Below are positions 1 to 12,830 of a stretch of 64,000 bases of DNA, piece by piece; positions within the stretch are counted from its first letter, which is position 1, and every line of letters begins with the position of its first letter. The DNA lies in NCBI GenBank assembly GCA_034008185.1, contig CM067082.1:56565586-56629585 (forward strand). The letters run 5' to 3'. The stretch comes from Gorsachius magnificus. Lineage: Eukaryota > Chordata > Aves > Pelecaniformes > Ardeidae. Under the pieces are notes generated by a model. That model did no database searches, was not told the DNA's origin, and was given only the letters and a program-made list of their open reading frames with translations. Both the position numbers and the translations under genes were made by a program.

Positions 1-2313
1 AACTGAATACACCTTGAGATGAAATTTGAAAAGATGATGTAACTGAACAACTAAAATTTGCTGTATCTACCTTGTATTACCGAAGCTGTATTTTAAAAGG
101 TGTGCTAGAATACGTATTTGCTCCCTTCCCTTGATATTAATGGTCTCAACCTTATGTTTATGTTTTTATACTAAGCCAGGGGAAGTACAGGCGAAACAGA
201 ACAACATTGAACACCTTAACCTTTCGTAGGAAAGTGTACAGGCTACTTGGAGGTCTTCTCTGATAGTGGAAGAATTGCAAATGTCCCAAACCTTTGGCTG
301 TCTCCTGGCCCTAAGTGCTGTTTAGGATAATAAGGCCATGTCATTGAAGAGTGGAGTGTTTCTGCTGAAAAGGGGAGGTGTGGTGTGGATTCCATTAAAA
401 AAGATACAGTATTTGAATGCTAATTTAAGAAGACTACATTGCAAGATTGGTGAAGTAAATTCTGTAATAAAAACACGTCAACATGTCTTCAGTCTCATCT
501 CAAATACTGAAGTTCTTTGAAAGTGTTCAAAAATAGCTTGGCAGATTTCAGCGCATTATTCATAACGGCACACGATGTGCTGTTGATCTAAAATTCTTTT
601 GATGTATTTATTTTGGGCATTAAATTAGTTGCATAGAATATTGTGTCTGCTTAATCTGCTATTTACATAGTACTGACAATACTCAATATGCTCAAATATT
701 TACTGATTTTTGCATGTGGTTGTCAGATGAGGAATAGATGTTGCTGTTTACAATTTTACATGCTAGGTCTGAATGTTTGTTCTTACTATTAGGTTATAAC
801 TTATTTTTATTACTTGTTTGGGCAAAGAAATTGTTTTTAGAAATGTTCCTCTGTATCTGCAGCAATGTAAAATTACTCTCTTCACGCCAGTGTTAAATCC
901 AGAGTAGTTGAGGTAACTTTTTTTCTATAATGGAATAATGCTTGTGCCAGGGTAGTATTGGCATCATATTAGCTTTGTCAACAAACATAAATATACATAC
1001 GTTTGTTTTCTTTTAAAATAAAACTTGATCTCCACTCATGATTTCTTACCTGATGCCCATGCCACCTGCATAATTCACACAGGAACAGAATCCAAAGCTA
1101 TCGCTTGGAGGTTTTTCAGACTCTTGGCAATTAAAAAGTATGCCAAATTCATCATGAAAAAGGGTGATCTTTCCAAAGGTAGTGGATAAATACTCGTTAC
1201 CACATTTGTGAGAAGATGTAAAGATGGGTGGGGAAGGAAGAGTTTCCTCTCCTCCTCCCCCCCCCAGCTAGTTCTTATCCCGAAATAAATACATCTTAAT
1301 TCAGATCTCCATAGTGGTAGTGTTATAATTTATATATTAGTTTTTAAAAATAGTGCTATCTCACCCTCTTTTTCATCAGAGTCCCTTTATTTAACAAAGG
1401 CCTCTCTTCTTTTCCCAGCATCTGCCCTGCTCAGTCTCATGGTTGTCTGTCCCGCATGCATCCACCAAATCTTAGCTCATTCCCAATCTCTCTGCTGTTT
1501 TTTTTTTTCTTCCGTGACAGATCTACAAAATTCCTGTACTCAGCGGTATTTCCTGTTCATCTAATTTTGCCGCAGACATTACGCTTCTCTCTGGGTTTTA
1601 ATCTCTGAACCGGAGGTTCCTCCTGCTCGCCCAAACCTGAGGCCCTGCACTGACTCACCTCTCAGGCAGCTGACTCTCCTGCTCCCTCAAATCAAGTTGA
1701 GCTCCTTGGCTTTTCTTTTACGTCATGGCTTAGTATGTCAAGTTTCTGAGGCCTAGTCTTATCCTTCAGCTCTTTTTCTACCAGGTCTGAAAGCATCCTG
1801 GGTGCCTTGTGCGTTGCTGGCTCCTTTCAGCAGCTATTCATAGAAAACGACAGTGCCGCTTGCAGTAAACACTTAAAGCTTCCTTCAGTCCCCGTTTACA
1901 TGCAAAACCGTCAGTAGAGCTACTCAGCTAAGTTTGTAATGGGAAGTTATGTTGTGGATCAGGATGGGAATGTTGTGACCTGTGATCTGTTTTGGATTAA
2001 TTGTAGCCTGTGGGATCCAGATCAGTGGCATGCAAATGCACTGAGGTGCAAGACGCCTTTGACTTCATGAAAAAGCTCTTTGACCTTGTTTCACTTTACT
2101 TTGATGTTAGTGTGAAATGGTATGGAAGTTGGGAACTCATTAGATTTATGGAGCTCTGTAGCTTTTTCTTCCAAGCAGTCTTTTCCCTATCCGTTCTTTT
2201 TCAAATATCCATGTCTATGCAAAATGTCTAAGGTCCATCAAATAAACAATAATGATGGTGAAAACTTTAGGTTTATCTTTTATGAGAGCAATCTTAAGTA
2301 AGGCAGCTTCTGG

Positions 2314-2373
2314 TTTATATATATATGATATATAAATATATACATATATAATTCTGTATATGTATACATATAT
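2314..2373. repeat. AT-rich (TA)n-type microsatellite
   Basis: About 60 bases made almost only of TATA, ATATA and TACATATA steps with a few interruptions. It is an impure dinucleotide tract inside RAB12 intron 1, and its length is likely to vary between individuals. Confidence 0.8.
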
Positions 2374-5300
2374 TTGGGGGTTCTGTCACAATTCAAACCC
2401 TTTCTTTGTTCTCTTTATCCTTAAAAAATGTGGACTAACAAAGTAAATGTTAAGTTTCATTCCCATAAACTTCTCATATAACGTATTAACTTAAAAGTAT
2501 CAGTCTATTCATTGTAAAAGTATGAACTGGTCATTTTTCAGAACTGCCCTTTAAGTTTCTCCTTTTTAGTTACCTAGTCAGTATTTATTCTCACAAGCAC
2601 TGTAAACAGAGTATGTGGCTTACTAACCATTTGAAAAATAGCTTTTCAGTAAATCACAATGAAAATAATGTTTTAAAAATAAGTTTAGTAATTTGATGCA
2701 ATCTGAGAAGAAGAACAAGCTACAGAAAATGTTCAGAAAAACATCCCGCATCAACTAGAAGAACACGTCTTTTTGCTACACTTGTATGTGCCTGTGGGCT
2801 CCTTCTGACAAATATAATTCATTTTAAATTTTCTTGAAAGATTTTTTTTTTTACCCCTTATATGAGATGGCACTGAAAACTTAGTTGGGGAGGGGAGAGG
2901 GAAGAAAGGTTAGAAATAGATGTCTCTTGCTTTACCACGTCATGACAAAGTAGCAGTAAGATGTCCCTGCTTTATACCCCAAATCAGCTCTGTACTCAGG
3001 CTGAGACATTTTTGCTGTTCTAGAAAAAAAGGAGGAAAGTTCTGATCAGTTATAGGTATTTCTGTGAGAAATGATCCTTCTTATCTTCTCATGTCCAGGG
3101 TGTTAATACTCTTACATGTTGGCTTTTTGGCTAGTGCAGAATAGTGTAAATAAAAAACCCAGATAGGGTGTGCTGCAATTACTTTGCAAACTACAAATAA
3201 AGGAGAGCAGGAGGCTGGAAACTCACACAGAAAACAACTTTGTCTTGCACAAAACCTTAAGACCATTAGAGAGCATGTATGAACCTGCCTTGTTTGTCTT
3301 CGGTTCTGTAATCGTACATTTAGGAAATGCAACCTGCAATGGAAGCCTGTGCTCCCCGGGAGCTGCCTTTGCCCTTGAGGAGCAGCGCTGTCCCTCGCGA
3401 TTGGCACTGGGGACTCTGTAGCAACTGAAAGCACCTGGCAAGTCAGTGTTTGCCTTGGATGTGGCAACTAAGCATGCATTACAGCATGTTCTGTAGTCAG
3501 CAATTGTTTTCCATGCGTAACGGTTTGAGTCCCCGTAAGGTAACAAAACTATGTTTTAAAATAGGAAAATGTAGTAGGAAGATGATATAAATTATCAGAA
3601 TTCAGGAATAGGGTTTTGGGGAGGTGTGGGGTTTTTAATTACCAGGAGGTTGCAAAGAAGAGTGAGTTTGAAATTGACTTTTTTTCCTTCAGCTGTAAAC
3701 GAGATGTTAACTGCAGCTGATAGAAATATTCAGGTGCTGGGTTATATCAACACTACAGAGCTGTCAGAGTACCTTGCAGTCCCCAGTCAGTACATATATG
3801 AGAATACACAAGTAAAACAACAGGCAAAATGAAGAGGCCACTTGAATGGTGTCGAATGCGGAGTTTAGTTTGCAAGGCGAGTGGAATGCAGCTGTCAAAC
3901 TCAGTCTCCGCTGTGGACAGCTGAACGCGTCAGAAGCAAAAAAAAAAAGTTCATATGATTCTCAGTTATGGACTTCCTTATTTCTTTCTGGGAGTTGTGA
4001 GCTTAAATGTTCATTTGATTAAAATAGTGCATGCACGATGCAGAAAAATTGTGGGTTTAGCTAAACCATAAAGTGGAAGAGGCAGACTTTTTAGAGCGCC
4101 TTTCATCACAAAAATCCTGAAGTCTTTGTAAACTATCTTCGCTAGGCTGTCCAACATGAACTAGGATTAATATTCCCAGATGTTAAGATTGCAACTATTT
4201 AACAGCATATAGCAACACTTCTATAACTTATTTCTTCTGATATCCCATGGAGTGGGAAACTTGATACCCCAAACAAAATACTAAATTTGGTCTCATTTTG
4301 AAATAGACTCTGCCTTTTTAAAATCTGGATAGTGCTGTTCATCAAATAAGTTTAATTTTTCTTCACATTCCATTTTCCTTTCAGGTCAGGTAGTTGTAGA
4401 CCAGTAGCTCACTATGTTTTCCTGTTCTGTAATCAGAAGTTTTGAAAATAAGTCTTGTTCAAGAAGGCACAGAGAGTCTTATTCCTTCCATGCTCCCCTT
4501 CCACCTCCACTGTTTATCAGAATTTTGGTGCGTGCTTTGAACATAGTATAGTAAATCATGTCAAAAGCCTACATTTTGTGAAAGGCTTTATAATTTTATT
4601 ATCCACAAGAATGTAGAGAAATTATAACTTCCTCCATTCTCATCAAGTTTGCAAGTACCAAGCACCTGTGATGTTTAGAAGCCATATTTGGACATTCAAA
4701 AATCAGTGACAGTTTCCTAAAAACTCATAATTACACCTTCAAAATTTAGTCACTGCATGGGTATTACCAAATCCCTGTTGGTGGTGTATCTGTTTCATTC
4801 TGGTCTGTAGCGCAGTTGCCAGTTAAGATATGGGTAGACTTTTATTTTGGGCGAGCAGTCTCAAATGTCTGCATGTCAGTCGTTCTAGAATTACACGCTG
4901 AAGCTTTATGGACAACGTACTTTACCTGCCTCTAAAATAATCCCCAAACTGGCTCACATCTGACTAACACTTAATACTTCCAAATCTCTTTTTAAAAATC
5001 TTTAAATTTATAACATGCAGTTTGAAAGAGGTATTTCTGCTTTAGTGTGTTTTAAAATTAACTGCATGTCCTACAGCTGCAATTCAAATAAGATACGATG
5101 GAGTTGGGGTTTTTAAAGGTTTTTTTTCTTGAAACAGTTTTTGTAACCTTCCCCTTTCCCCTCCATGTACCTTTTGTCGCTTCCTCCTGAACAAGATGGT
5201 AGAAATCAGTATGAAAGCTATTGAGCATCTCTTCATTGACCTGAGTAGTTTCTGGATAGGTGTAAATATTGTATTGTATTTAGTTACAGACCAGGCAGGA

Positions 5301-7122
5301 CTAACGAAGATGGTTCTTACCTCAAGAAGCATGTGACCTCAGTAATCAAATTGTAGCAGAAGTAAGAAAACTTGTCTGTATAATGCTGTCAGATGTCCAA
5401 ATTAACTGTTGTAGTCTTTGAATTATGTGTCTAATGGTTAATTAGTATGCAACCTCTGAATTTTTAAACTAATTGTGTTTCTATAAACATGGTCTGATTA
5501 TTTTTCACTGATTGAATTGCTTTGATGCAAATAGGCCTCTGAAAATTTAATCTATTGGAATTGATTTTAGTTAGAGGGGTTTTTTTGTCCTCTATTACAT
5601 CTGTTTTCCCAGCTCCTCCTTTAACTTCATTGTCAGGAAATCTTGGCCTCTGAAAGGTCACTCTTTATGCATTAGGCAAAACAGTTTCCACTTCCTTTTT
5701 CTGCTCCTTAGGCAAAAAGAAAAAAAAAAATTGAAACCCTAAATGCAGAATGCATAGTAAGAAGTTTTTTCATTATTAGTTTTATTTCTAAACAAATTCT
5801 TTTAGCTTTAAAGGGATAGGCTAGACCCAGTTGTATGTGTTTGTGCTTTAGTAGGTAACTTTTAGTTCCTGTTTGGGGTGAGATGAATACTTTGTAATCT
5901 GTTCTGGGCTAGACTTCATTTTTATTGGATTTCAGTCTCAAGTTTGGTTCAGTGACAAGATACGTCATCCTCACCGACTTGCCCTTATCTAGAACTTCAT
6001 TAGTGCACTTCTATTTTGAGTGTCTGTTCTGTTTCTTTTAGGACTGTTTATTTTTGAAGGGAGTGCAGACAGTTTGCTTAGCTGTGTCTTTAATATACTT
6101 TTTAAAAAATCTTCTATTCTACTAGCCCTTTATTTTCCCTGGAAAAAGCATAATTTCAGTTGAGCACATGTTGTGATAGATGTTCTTATTTGCATGAAGC
6201 ATATTTTTAATCTGAAGTTCATGTGCTATTAGCAAAAACAACGTGCTTTGTATAAAATTTTGAAAATCCTTAACTAATAATCTTGCCTTACACACACCGC
6301 GTAAGTGCTGCTGTGTTTAATGCCTTAGTTGACATATATCTGGCCTGCGGGGAGAGGGCAGCAGCTCATTTGCAGTTTTAAGTGGTATGGCAAGATGAAT
6401 CGGTATACTTTGAAATGATTAATAGGTACAAAATCAGAAACCCAAACCAGAGGCCTGTATTTTTGTGCCTTTTTCATTAGTTCTTATATATGTATGGGGA
6501 TGTGTGTTTGGATTCCTGAAAAAGGCCTTTCCAAAGAGAAATGGGGGTCAAAATCTGACACCCAAAACACACACCTTTTATTCATAAAAAGAGAAGTGGG
6601 GGTCCAGATTTATGGTGTAATAATAATTTTAGAAAAACCGAACGCATTGATTGCCTGTGGTCCATGCAAGCCTGGTGTGTGGAGAGGAGGCCAACTTCTT
6701 AATGGGAGGGGTGACTGATAAGCCTTTTAGTTCCCCTCACATCACTGTGACCTGGCAAAGGGCACACTTCATATGATCGTTAGCACATGCACTCATTGGC
6801 TCCCCTGGCATCCGTCCATTAGGTTATTCATTGACAACAAATTAGCCAGCAAGTATTTAATATGCAAACTAGGTATCATGCAAACCAGCGATAAGTTTGC
6901 CAGTGTTGTAGCAGCTAAAAAGAGCCTTTTAAAATCCTTCCTTTTTATAAGATGTGTTGTTCAGATTTAGTGCAGTTGTCAACAGTAATTATTGATATAT
7001 CTGTTTTATTGAACTATATATAAAAGTGTGACCTTGGTTCTGTTGGCATAATTAAGGACACAGGGTGCTTAATTGGCTCGTTTGTGTTCGCCATTGCTGA
7101 CATCCTTTTAGGGGCTACCTGC

Positions 7123-8006
7123 CATAGAATCATAGAATCGTTTAAGTTAGAAAAGACCTTTAAGGTCATCAAGTCCAACTGCTAACCTAACCCTGCCATC
7201 CCACCACTAAACCATGTCCTTAAGGACCTTGTCTGCCCGTCTTTTAAATACCTCCAGGGATGGAGACTTGACCACTTCCCTGGGCAGCCCGTTCCAGTGC
7301 TTGACAACCCTCTCTGTAAAGAAAATTTTCCTAATGTCCAATCTAAACCTCCCCTGGTGCAACTTGAGGCCATTTCTTCTTGTCCTATCGCCTGTTACCT
7401 GGGAAAAGAGACCAGCACCTACCTTGATACACCCTCCTTTCAGGCAGTTGTAGAGTAGCCTCCTCTTCTCCAGACTAAACAACCCCAGTTCCCCCAGCTG
7501 CTCCTCATCAGACTTGTGCTCCAGACCCCTCACCAGCTTTGTTGCCCTTCTCTGGACATGGTCCAGCACCTCAACGTCTGTCTTGTATTGAGGGGCCCAA
7601 AACTGAACACAGTATTCAAGGTGCGGCCTCACCAGTGCGGAGTCCAGGGGCATGATGACTTCCCTACTCCTGCTGGCCACACTATTCCTGATATAAGCCA
7701 GGATGCCATTGGCCTCCTTGGCCACCTGGGCATACTGCTGGTTCATATTCAGCCAGCTGTCAACCAGTACCCCCAGGTCCTTTTCCGACAGGCAGCATTC
7801 CAGCCACTCTTCCCCGAGCCTGTAGCACTGCATGGGGTTGTTGTGACTAAAGAGCAGGAACCGGCACTTGGCCTTGGCCCATTGACCCAGCCTGTCCAGG
7901 TCCCTCTGCAGAGCCCTCCTACCCTCGAGCAGATCAACACTCCCACCCAGTTTGGTGTCATCTGCAAACTTACTGAGGGTGCACTCAATCCCCTCATTAG
8001 GTTTAA
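7123..8006 (-). mobile_element. CR1 LINE, 5'-truncated, with open RT C-terminal frame
   Basis: The left edge carries the tandem octamer CATAGAAT that marks the CR1 3' end when read in reverse, so the element lies on the minus strand with its 3' end at 7123. An uninterrupted minus-strand frame (stop side near 7207, running to about 8006) encodes the end of the CR1 ORF2 reverse transcriptase: [11 protein letters not shown] contains the catalytic ADD motif, followed by the C-terminal segments [25 protein letters not shown] and [13 protein letters not shown]. The element is truncated 5' of the block before FADD, as most CR1 copies are. Compared with the second copy in this window, it lacks six codons (RGDLIA) near 7456, an 18-bp in-frame deletion. 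It cannot be mobile because the endonuclease and most of the RT are absent. The open frame extends about 28 codons into flanking DNA by chance. CR1 elements normally leave no clear target duplication, and none is seen. Confidence 0.95.
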
Positions 8007-11000
8007 CAAGACTGAGAAACATGTATCGTGCTTTGAGAAACTGTAAATTAAGTGTTTGTTGAAACAAGGATTTTAAAGAATATTTTATCAAATATTGCTG
8101 GCATCGACACTGTAGTATTACAAAGCCCTTCTTTTAAAAAACAGACCATTTTCTAAGAGCAGACTTAATACCTTCTCTGTCTTGTGCTGAATGGAGATGC
8201 TTAAACAAACTGTTTGCAGTTATTTTGCTGAAGAATGAGAGTTTTCAGCAGTTAGTCCAAATCTGTTCTACAGCTGCAAATATAAAGACTGGCCTAGCAT
8301 ATGTGAATGGAAAGGTGCAGTTGTCCAACTCTGTGTCATGTGTGACTAGTAAGTATCTGTTATCTGTAAGAGTGGAAAGTATTAGTTTCCTGATTGACTT
8401 TCCAAGTATATTAACAGGTTTTCCTCTTGTTTTCAATAGCTGAAGTAATTGTATGGGTAGCAAAACTTTTCATCTAGGTATTTGCATGGACGTTAATCAA
8501 GCTAAATACTTTGTTTCATTGAACTTTTTCTTAACTTGAGATCATATTTGAAATTGAAGTGGAAAACAAATTATTGTGGTGGTGTTTTAATTAAATTGCT
8601 AATTTGTATGTAAACTCAAAGCACTACCTTTGGCAGGTCTGTGATGAAACGTGGTAAGGAAACCTGACAAGCTTAGGAATTTGTTTCTTCATGTGCAAAA
8701 GGAAAGTTGCCAGATTTTTTCCTTCAGTATTGGCAGACATGAAGCTTTTGATATTGTGTTGATGCTTGCAGAGCATTGCTAATTATAAAAAGCAGTTGAG
8801 CAACCTTTGCTTAGTTCTGGCAAGCTAGCCGACTTCAGTGTTAAATGATTCAAACGGTTCTGTAGAAGAATCTGCTTTTCCCAAACTGTTACTGGTTTGC
8901 ACTGTTTGTTGCAAAATTTAACAGTAGAGAAGTTTTTCATGGTAGGACTTTAAGATGATTAATAGAAAGATCTGCCTTTGCAATAAGAATGTTGTTAACG
9001 TTATTTATTTTGAAACCCTCTCTTTAATATATAGGTTTTTTCTATTTCATTTCATGTTGTGCCTACTAGTCCCAGGAAGCCCTGAGTTGAAAATTTACTT
9101 TATTAGAACACTTAGATTTTTCTCTCCATAGTTCATTATTTATTTTTCCTTTTAAAAAATACACCAAACCTTTTTGTTCCTTGGTTTGTGTAAGACAGCA
9201 GTGTATAAACCACTTCTGTAAAAATAAAAATATTTTGTTGGTGGAGTTGGCGAAACTTACATGAAATTCCTGTGGTGGTTTTTAATGCATAATTTTGGTT
9301 CAGAGACGGTTTAGACTTCTTTTTTTGTGTGACGATAGGGCTCTTTCTTTACCCAGCAGAGCTGTATTCTCTCTGCGCTCAGATCAAGCTCCTCCACAAC
9401 TGTAATTGTCAGCTGAAGACAAGCACACGCACCTGTATGAGCATCAGAGATTCTTTTTCTAAGTATGTTTCTGTGGGAGAGAAAAGCAAGAATTTTTTTT
9501 TTAACCTGAATTCTCAGATGAAGGGCAAATTGTATAGTATGTTGTGTGTGAAATAATGGCAGGATTGGGAATTGAGGTTGAGACATGTGTGGGCAATTAT
9601 AATCAAACTTCGTTGAAGGAGGGAGAGGTCTGAAGCAATTTCAGTTAATACCGATTATCTCCTTAGCAAGTAAAGTTGCTGTCTTGTTGTAGACAAAGCT
9701 GTGACCATTAAGACAATTGCATTTTATAGTTTAAGTGCATTTATATAGAGAAAAGTCTTTTTAACGGTAGAAATGGATGTGTTTCTATTAAAAAAAACCC
9801 CCAACTCATTAATAGAAAAGCAGTAATTACAAGAATTCATATTTCCCACATTTGGGATAGCAGAGCATAGCTGAATCGTTTCACTTTCTTCTGCTTTCAC
9901 ACTAACACAGATGGTGTTTTTCAAAAGTGTAGAAAAACATTTCTTAAAGTCAGGATTAATAACTGCTCTGAGATTTTAATCATTCTGATATTTGTTCTCA
10001 ATTTGCATATGAATACTTGAAAATTGCCATTAAAATCATAGACTGTATAGTACAAATCAGTTTAACGCTTTAGCTCCTGTATTGCCTGAGAACCCGACTG
10101 GGGTTTGAATGGGACACGCTTTGGTAAGTGAAGTATAAGCATCGTATCTCCGGAATAGCTCTCTGAGAATTGGTGCCTAAGTGTGCTAGACACTTCTAAG
10201 GACATGAAGAAGGAGGACAAATGTCGTGGTGATAACCAACACTTTTATCATTACGTAATGTGCAACTGCAAGCTGTTTGAAGGGATTTTTGTTTAGGAGA
10301 ATGAAGATCAGTGATCCTGCCATTTATTTAGTTTAGCTGAACAGTGGCAACCTGCTTTGCAAACTAAAACTAGAATTGAGTGTAACCTTTGTATTTCGAT
10401 TAATAAAGCGTATCTAGTTTTTTAAAACAGTCCGTTTTATTGTCTCATGCCAACAACTTTACAGACATAATTATCTTTTAAAGCACTTTGAAACAAATGC
10501 CAAGTCAACAAGGTGTAACTGGTTTTCAGGACGTAAAATGCACTTTTTTTTTCCTCCTACCTAAATTTTCAGGAGTTTTGAAAAGCTTTGCATAAGGGCC
10601 AAGTTCAGTCCTTTCTGTCAAATTTACAATCCAGTCTTGACTCTAACAGCATCAGCAGGGACACTCAGCTTTTACCAAGAGGAAGTGTTAGGAAAATGTG
10701 TAGGTTTTGTTAGAGAAAATAATTTTTTTTTCCTCTTCATTTTCATCTCTATCCTTGGTATACAGTTGTATGTGAAATAGCAAAAGTGTTTCCAACACAC
10801 TATACTTCTACACTTCTGTGTGAGTTTAAGTGTACTAGTCTGAACCATGTTCTCTTGTCTTTTTATTTCCCCCTTTTTGATTTTGTACTGTTAGGAGAGA
10901 TGGTGTCCAGAAGGAAGAACTGAAGCAAAAATCTTCATACAAATGTATACTAAAATGAATAGGTTCACCATCTACAAATGCTATGATATTCTGGGACATT

Positions 11001-11734
11001 TATACTTGAAATATTCCTGTAGTAGAGGTGGTAATCTCTTGTGTCTAGGTATTGTTTGACCATAGTATGTCTTATGTGTTGATTGCCAGCATTTTTTTTT
11101 TTTGTAGAAGTAAAATCTTTCTCTATAACAAAGCCTTCACGGTTCTATCTTTGATACTTAGCATGCATTCAAAATGTGGCTGGAGTTTTGAGATGATGGA
11201 TAAAAGTACCACACAGGTATAAAAGAAATTTTAAAAGTCAAATACCCTCTCTAAATCTAAGCAGTTTGCTGATAAATATTTGCAGGAAATAAGAATGATG
11301 GTGCTGATAAACTTCTTCATAAACAACCACAATTTCAGCACTTCTACTAACGTGCTTTACACGGGGTGAGCATCCAGCCTGGAAATCAGATGTGTATTGC
11401 TCCTGCTTCACAGACAGCAAAACTGCTGTGGAGGGGTTGGTTTCACCCCATGCCTCCAGGGCATCTGTGCCAACTGGAAGTAGAGCAGGCTTGTCCTTGA
11501 CAGTCAAGGTGAATAGGGGAGAAGCAAACATACTGTGCCTGTTGTTTTACTGTTATGTCGGGTTTACCTGCTGCTGGAAGTGTTGCACAAAGCGGAAGGT
11601 TTATGTTGTCACGCTGCCAAATTGGATGGCTCACAGACTATATAGTGGCTTGTCAAATCCCCATGGTGTTCCAGAGGTGACCCGTAGTGGTGCAAACCCT
11701 TCTGCTTGTTCAGACTGTTACAAGTTGATATATA

Positions 11735-11780
11735 TTAAAAAAAAATAATAATAAAAAAAAAATAAAGAAAATAATAAATA
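11735..11780. repeat. A-rich (AAT/AAAT) low-complexity tract
   Basis: An A-rich run with interspersed AAT units that ends about 60 bases upstream of the RAB12 exon 2 acceptor. It is simple sequence, possibly an old retroelement tail, but no element body is recognisable next to it. Confidence 0.7.
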
Positions 11781-11839
11781 CACCCTCATTACTTTTGCTT
11801 CTTATTCCTCCTTTTCTGTTTACTGTATTTTATTTATAG

Positions 11840-11900
11840 GTGTTGATTTTAAAATCAAAACAGTAGAGCTAAGAGGAAAGAAAATTAGATTACAAATCTG
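11840..11900 (+). CDS. RAB12: RAB12 coding exon 2 (switch I to interswitch)
   Basis: This 61-bp exon is bounded by an acceptor (TATTTATAG) and a textbook donor (GTAAGT at 11901). It opens with two bases completing a Gly codon, then reads [19 protein letters not shown] and ends with TG, the first two bases of the Trp codon finished by the next exon. The translation matches the RAB12 segment that follows switch I, including the conserved Rab F1-type stretch and the two interswitch beta strands. Both splice phases join cleanly to the neighbouring exons. It is too short for ordinary ORF detection. RAB12 is a small GTPase that cycles between GDP and GTP on recycling endosome and lysosome membranes. 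Confidence 0.95.
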
Positions 11901-12813
11901 GTAAGTAAAACAAACGTGCAACCAGCAGTATGTTTTAATTTTTATGTTCTAGCATGAATTAATATGCTTGTCTAATATTATTAACTGTTTTAAGCTGGTT
12001 TAGCTCTTACCCTATTCCTCCTCTTCTCCATTCCCACAAGACTTAAGCAAAACCAAATAGCTCTTAGATTTTTGTGAGAATAAAGGAGAAAGAAAGATAA
12101 AGTTAGAAATAGGACATGAATGTAATTACTGAAATGTTAATGCATCACGGAGGTCTCAAGCCCCTTTTCGTAGAAAAGTATCACCTACACAAGAAATAGG
12201 AGTTCTGCAAACAACAAACAGTGACTGAGTTAAATAGACACTAGAGAAAGTACACTTTTTTTTTTCTTTTCTAGACTGTTTCAAACTTACCTTCATTGTA
12301 ACAGCAATTGTAAAACAACTGTGAAGTGTTTTCTAAAATGTTTTCCTAAAACTTGGTTATAGCCAGTGCTTTTTCTTTGGCAGTATATTAAATAACTTTA
12401 AAGTGAAGGGCATTCAAGACTAAGTAAATTATAGTCACTCTAAACAGCACTGAGAAGTAAAACGATCCCATACAAATAAGACTCTATACCTTAACTGATA
12501 CCGATGTCCTACTCCAGAAACCTCAAAGTCTGAGCTAAGCTTTTCCTTTCTGGAGTAGGTTACATGTTTCCTGATAATGATTCTCCATGTCAACGGTTAA
12601 TACAGTTTTTATTGTTTAGAAATTATTGTGCTTAAGAGCTCCTTTGTTTTGCAGAGTAGTGCAATGCATAAACATTGTTATGAGAGAATAAACCAGCTAT
12701 GTTCTATACATTAATCTTATATACTACTATGTAGAAGCTTAGCTTTGGTTTATTAACAGTGCGTGATGCATAACTGGCATTGTAGTTAAACTGTTAAAGC
12801 TCTAACAGTCCAT

Positions 12814-12830
12814 GGGGGGGGGGGGGGGGG
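12814..12830. repeat. Poly-G tract, 17 G
   Basis: Seventeen consecutive G residues. The 9-mer AAGCTCTAA occurs on both sides (12797-12805 and 12831-12839), so the G tract and the bases just before it sit between short direct repeats. Homopolymer length in an assembly at such a site is often unreliable. Confidence 0.9.

Larger units (their letters stand above)
1..11839 (+). other. RAB12: RAB12 intron 1 (3' part), non-coding
   Basis: This stretch precedes the exon that begins with the second and third bases of a Gly codon followed by the residues VDFKIK of RAB12. From the known six-exon layout of RAB12, the missing first exon (start codon, P-loop, switch I) should lie further upstream, so all of this is read as intron. 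The sequence is AT-rich with scattered homopolymers, one AT microsatellite at 2314-2373 and one CR1 LINE at 7123-8006. Short open frames such as those at 3081-3546 and 9311-9586 have no recognisable domain, no splice context and occur on both strands. I see no other gene here. Confidence 0.75.

Noticed and set aside
3081..3546. Overlapping frames of 83 to 128 codons on both strands
   Set aside because: No domain, no splice context and no preferred frame. The local sequence merely has few stops.
7516..8046. 176-codon + strand frame
   Set aside because: Antisense shadow of the CR1 ORF2 fragment on the minus strand.
1..11839. Search for RAB12 exon 1
   Set aside because: No GC-rich start region or P-loop (GxxGVGKT-like) coding sequence was found, so exon 1 lies upstream of the window.
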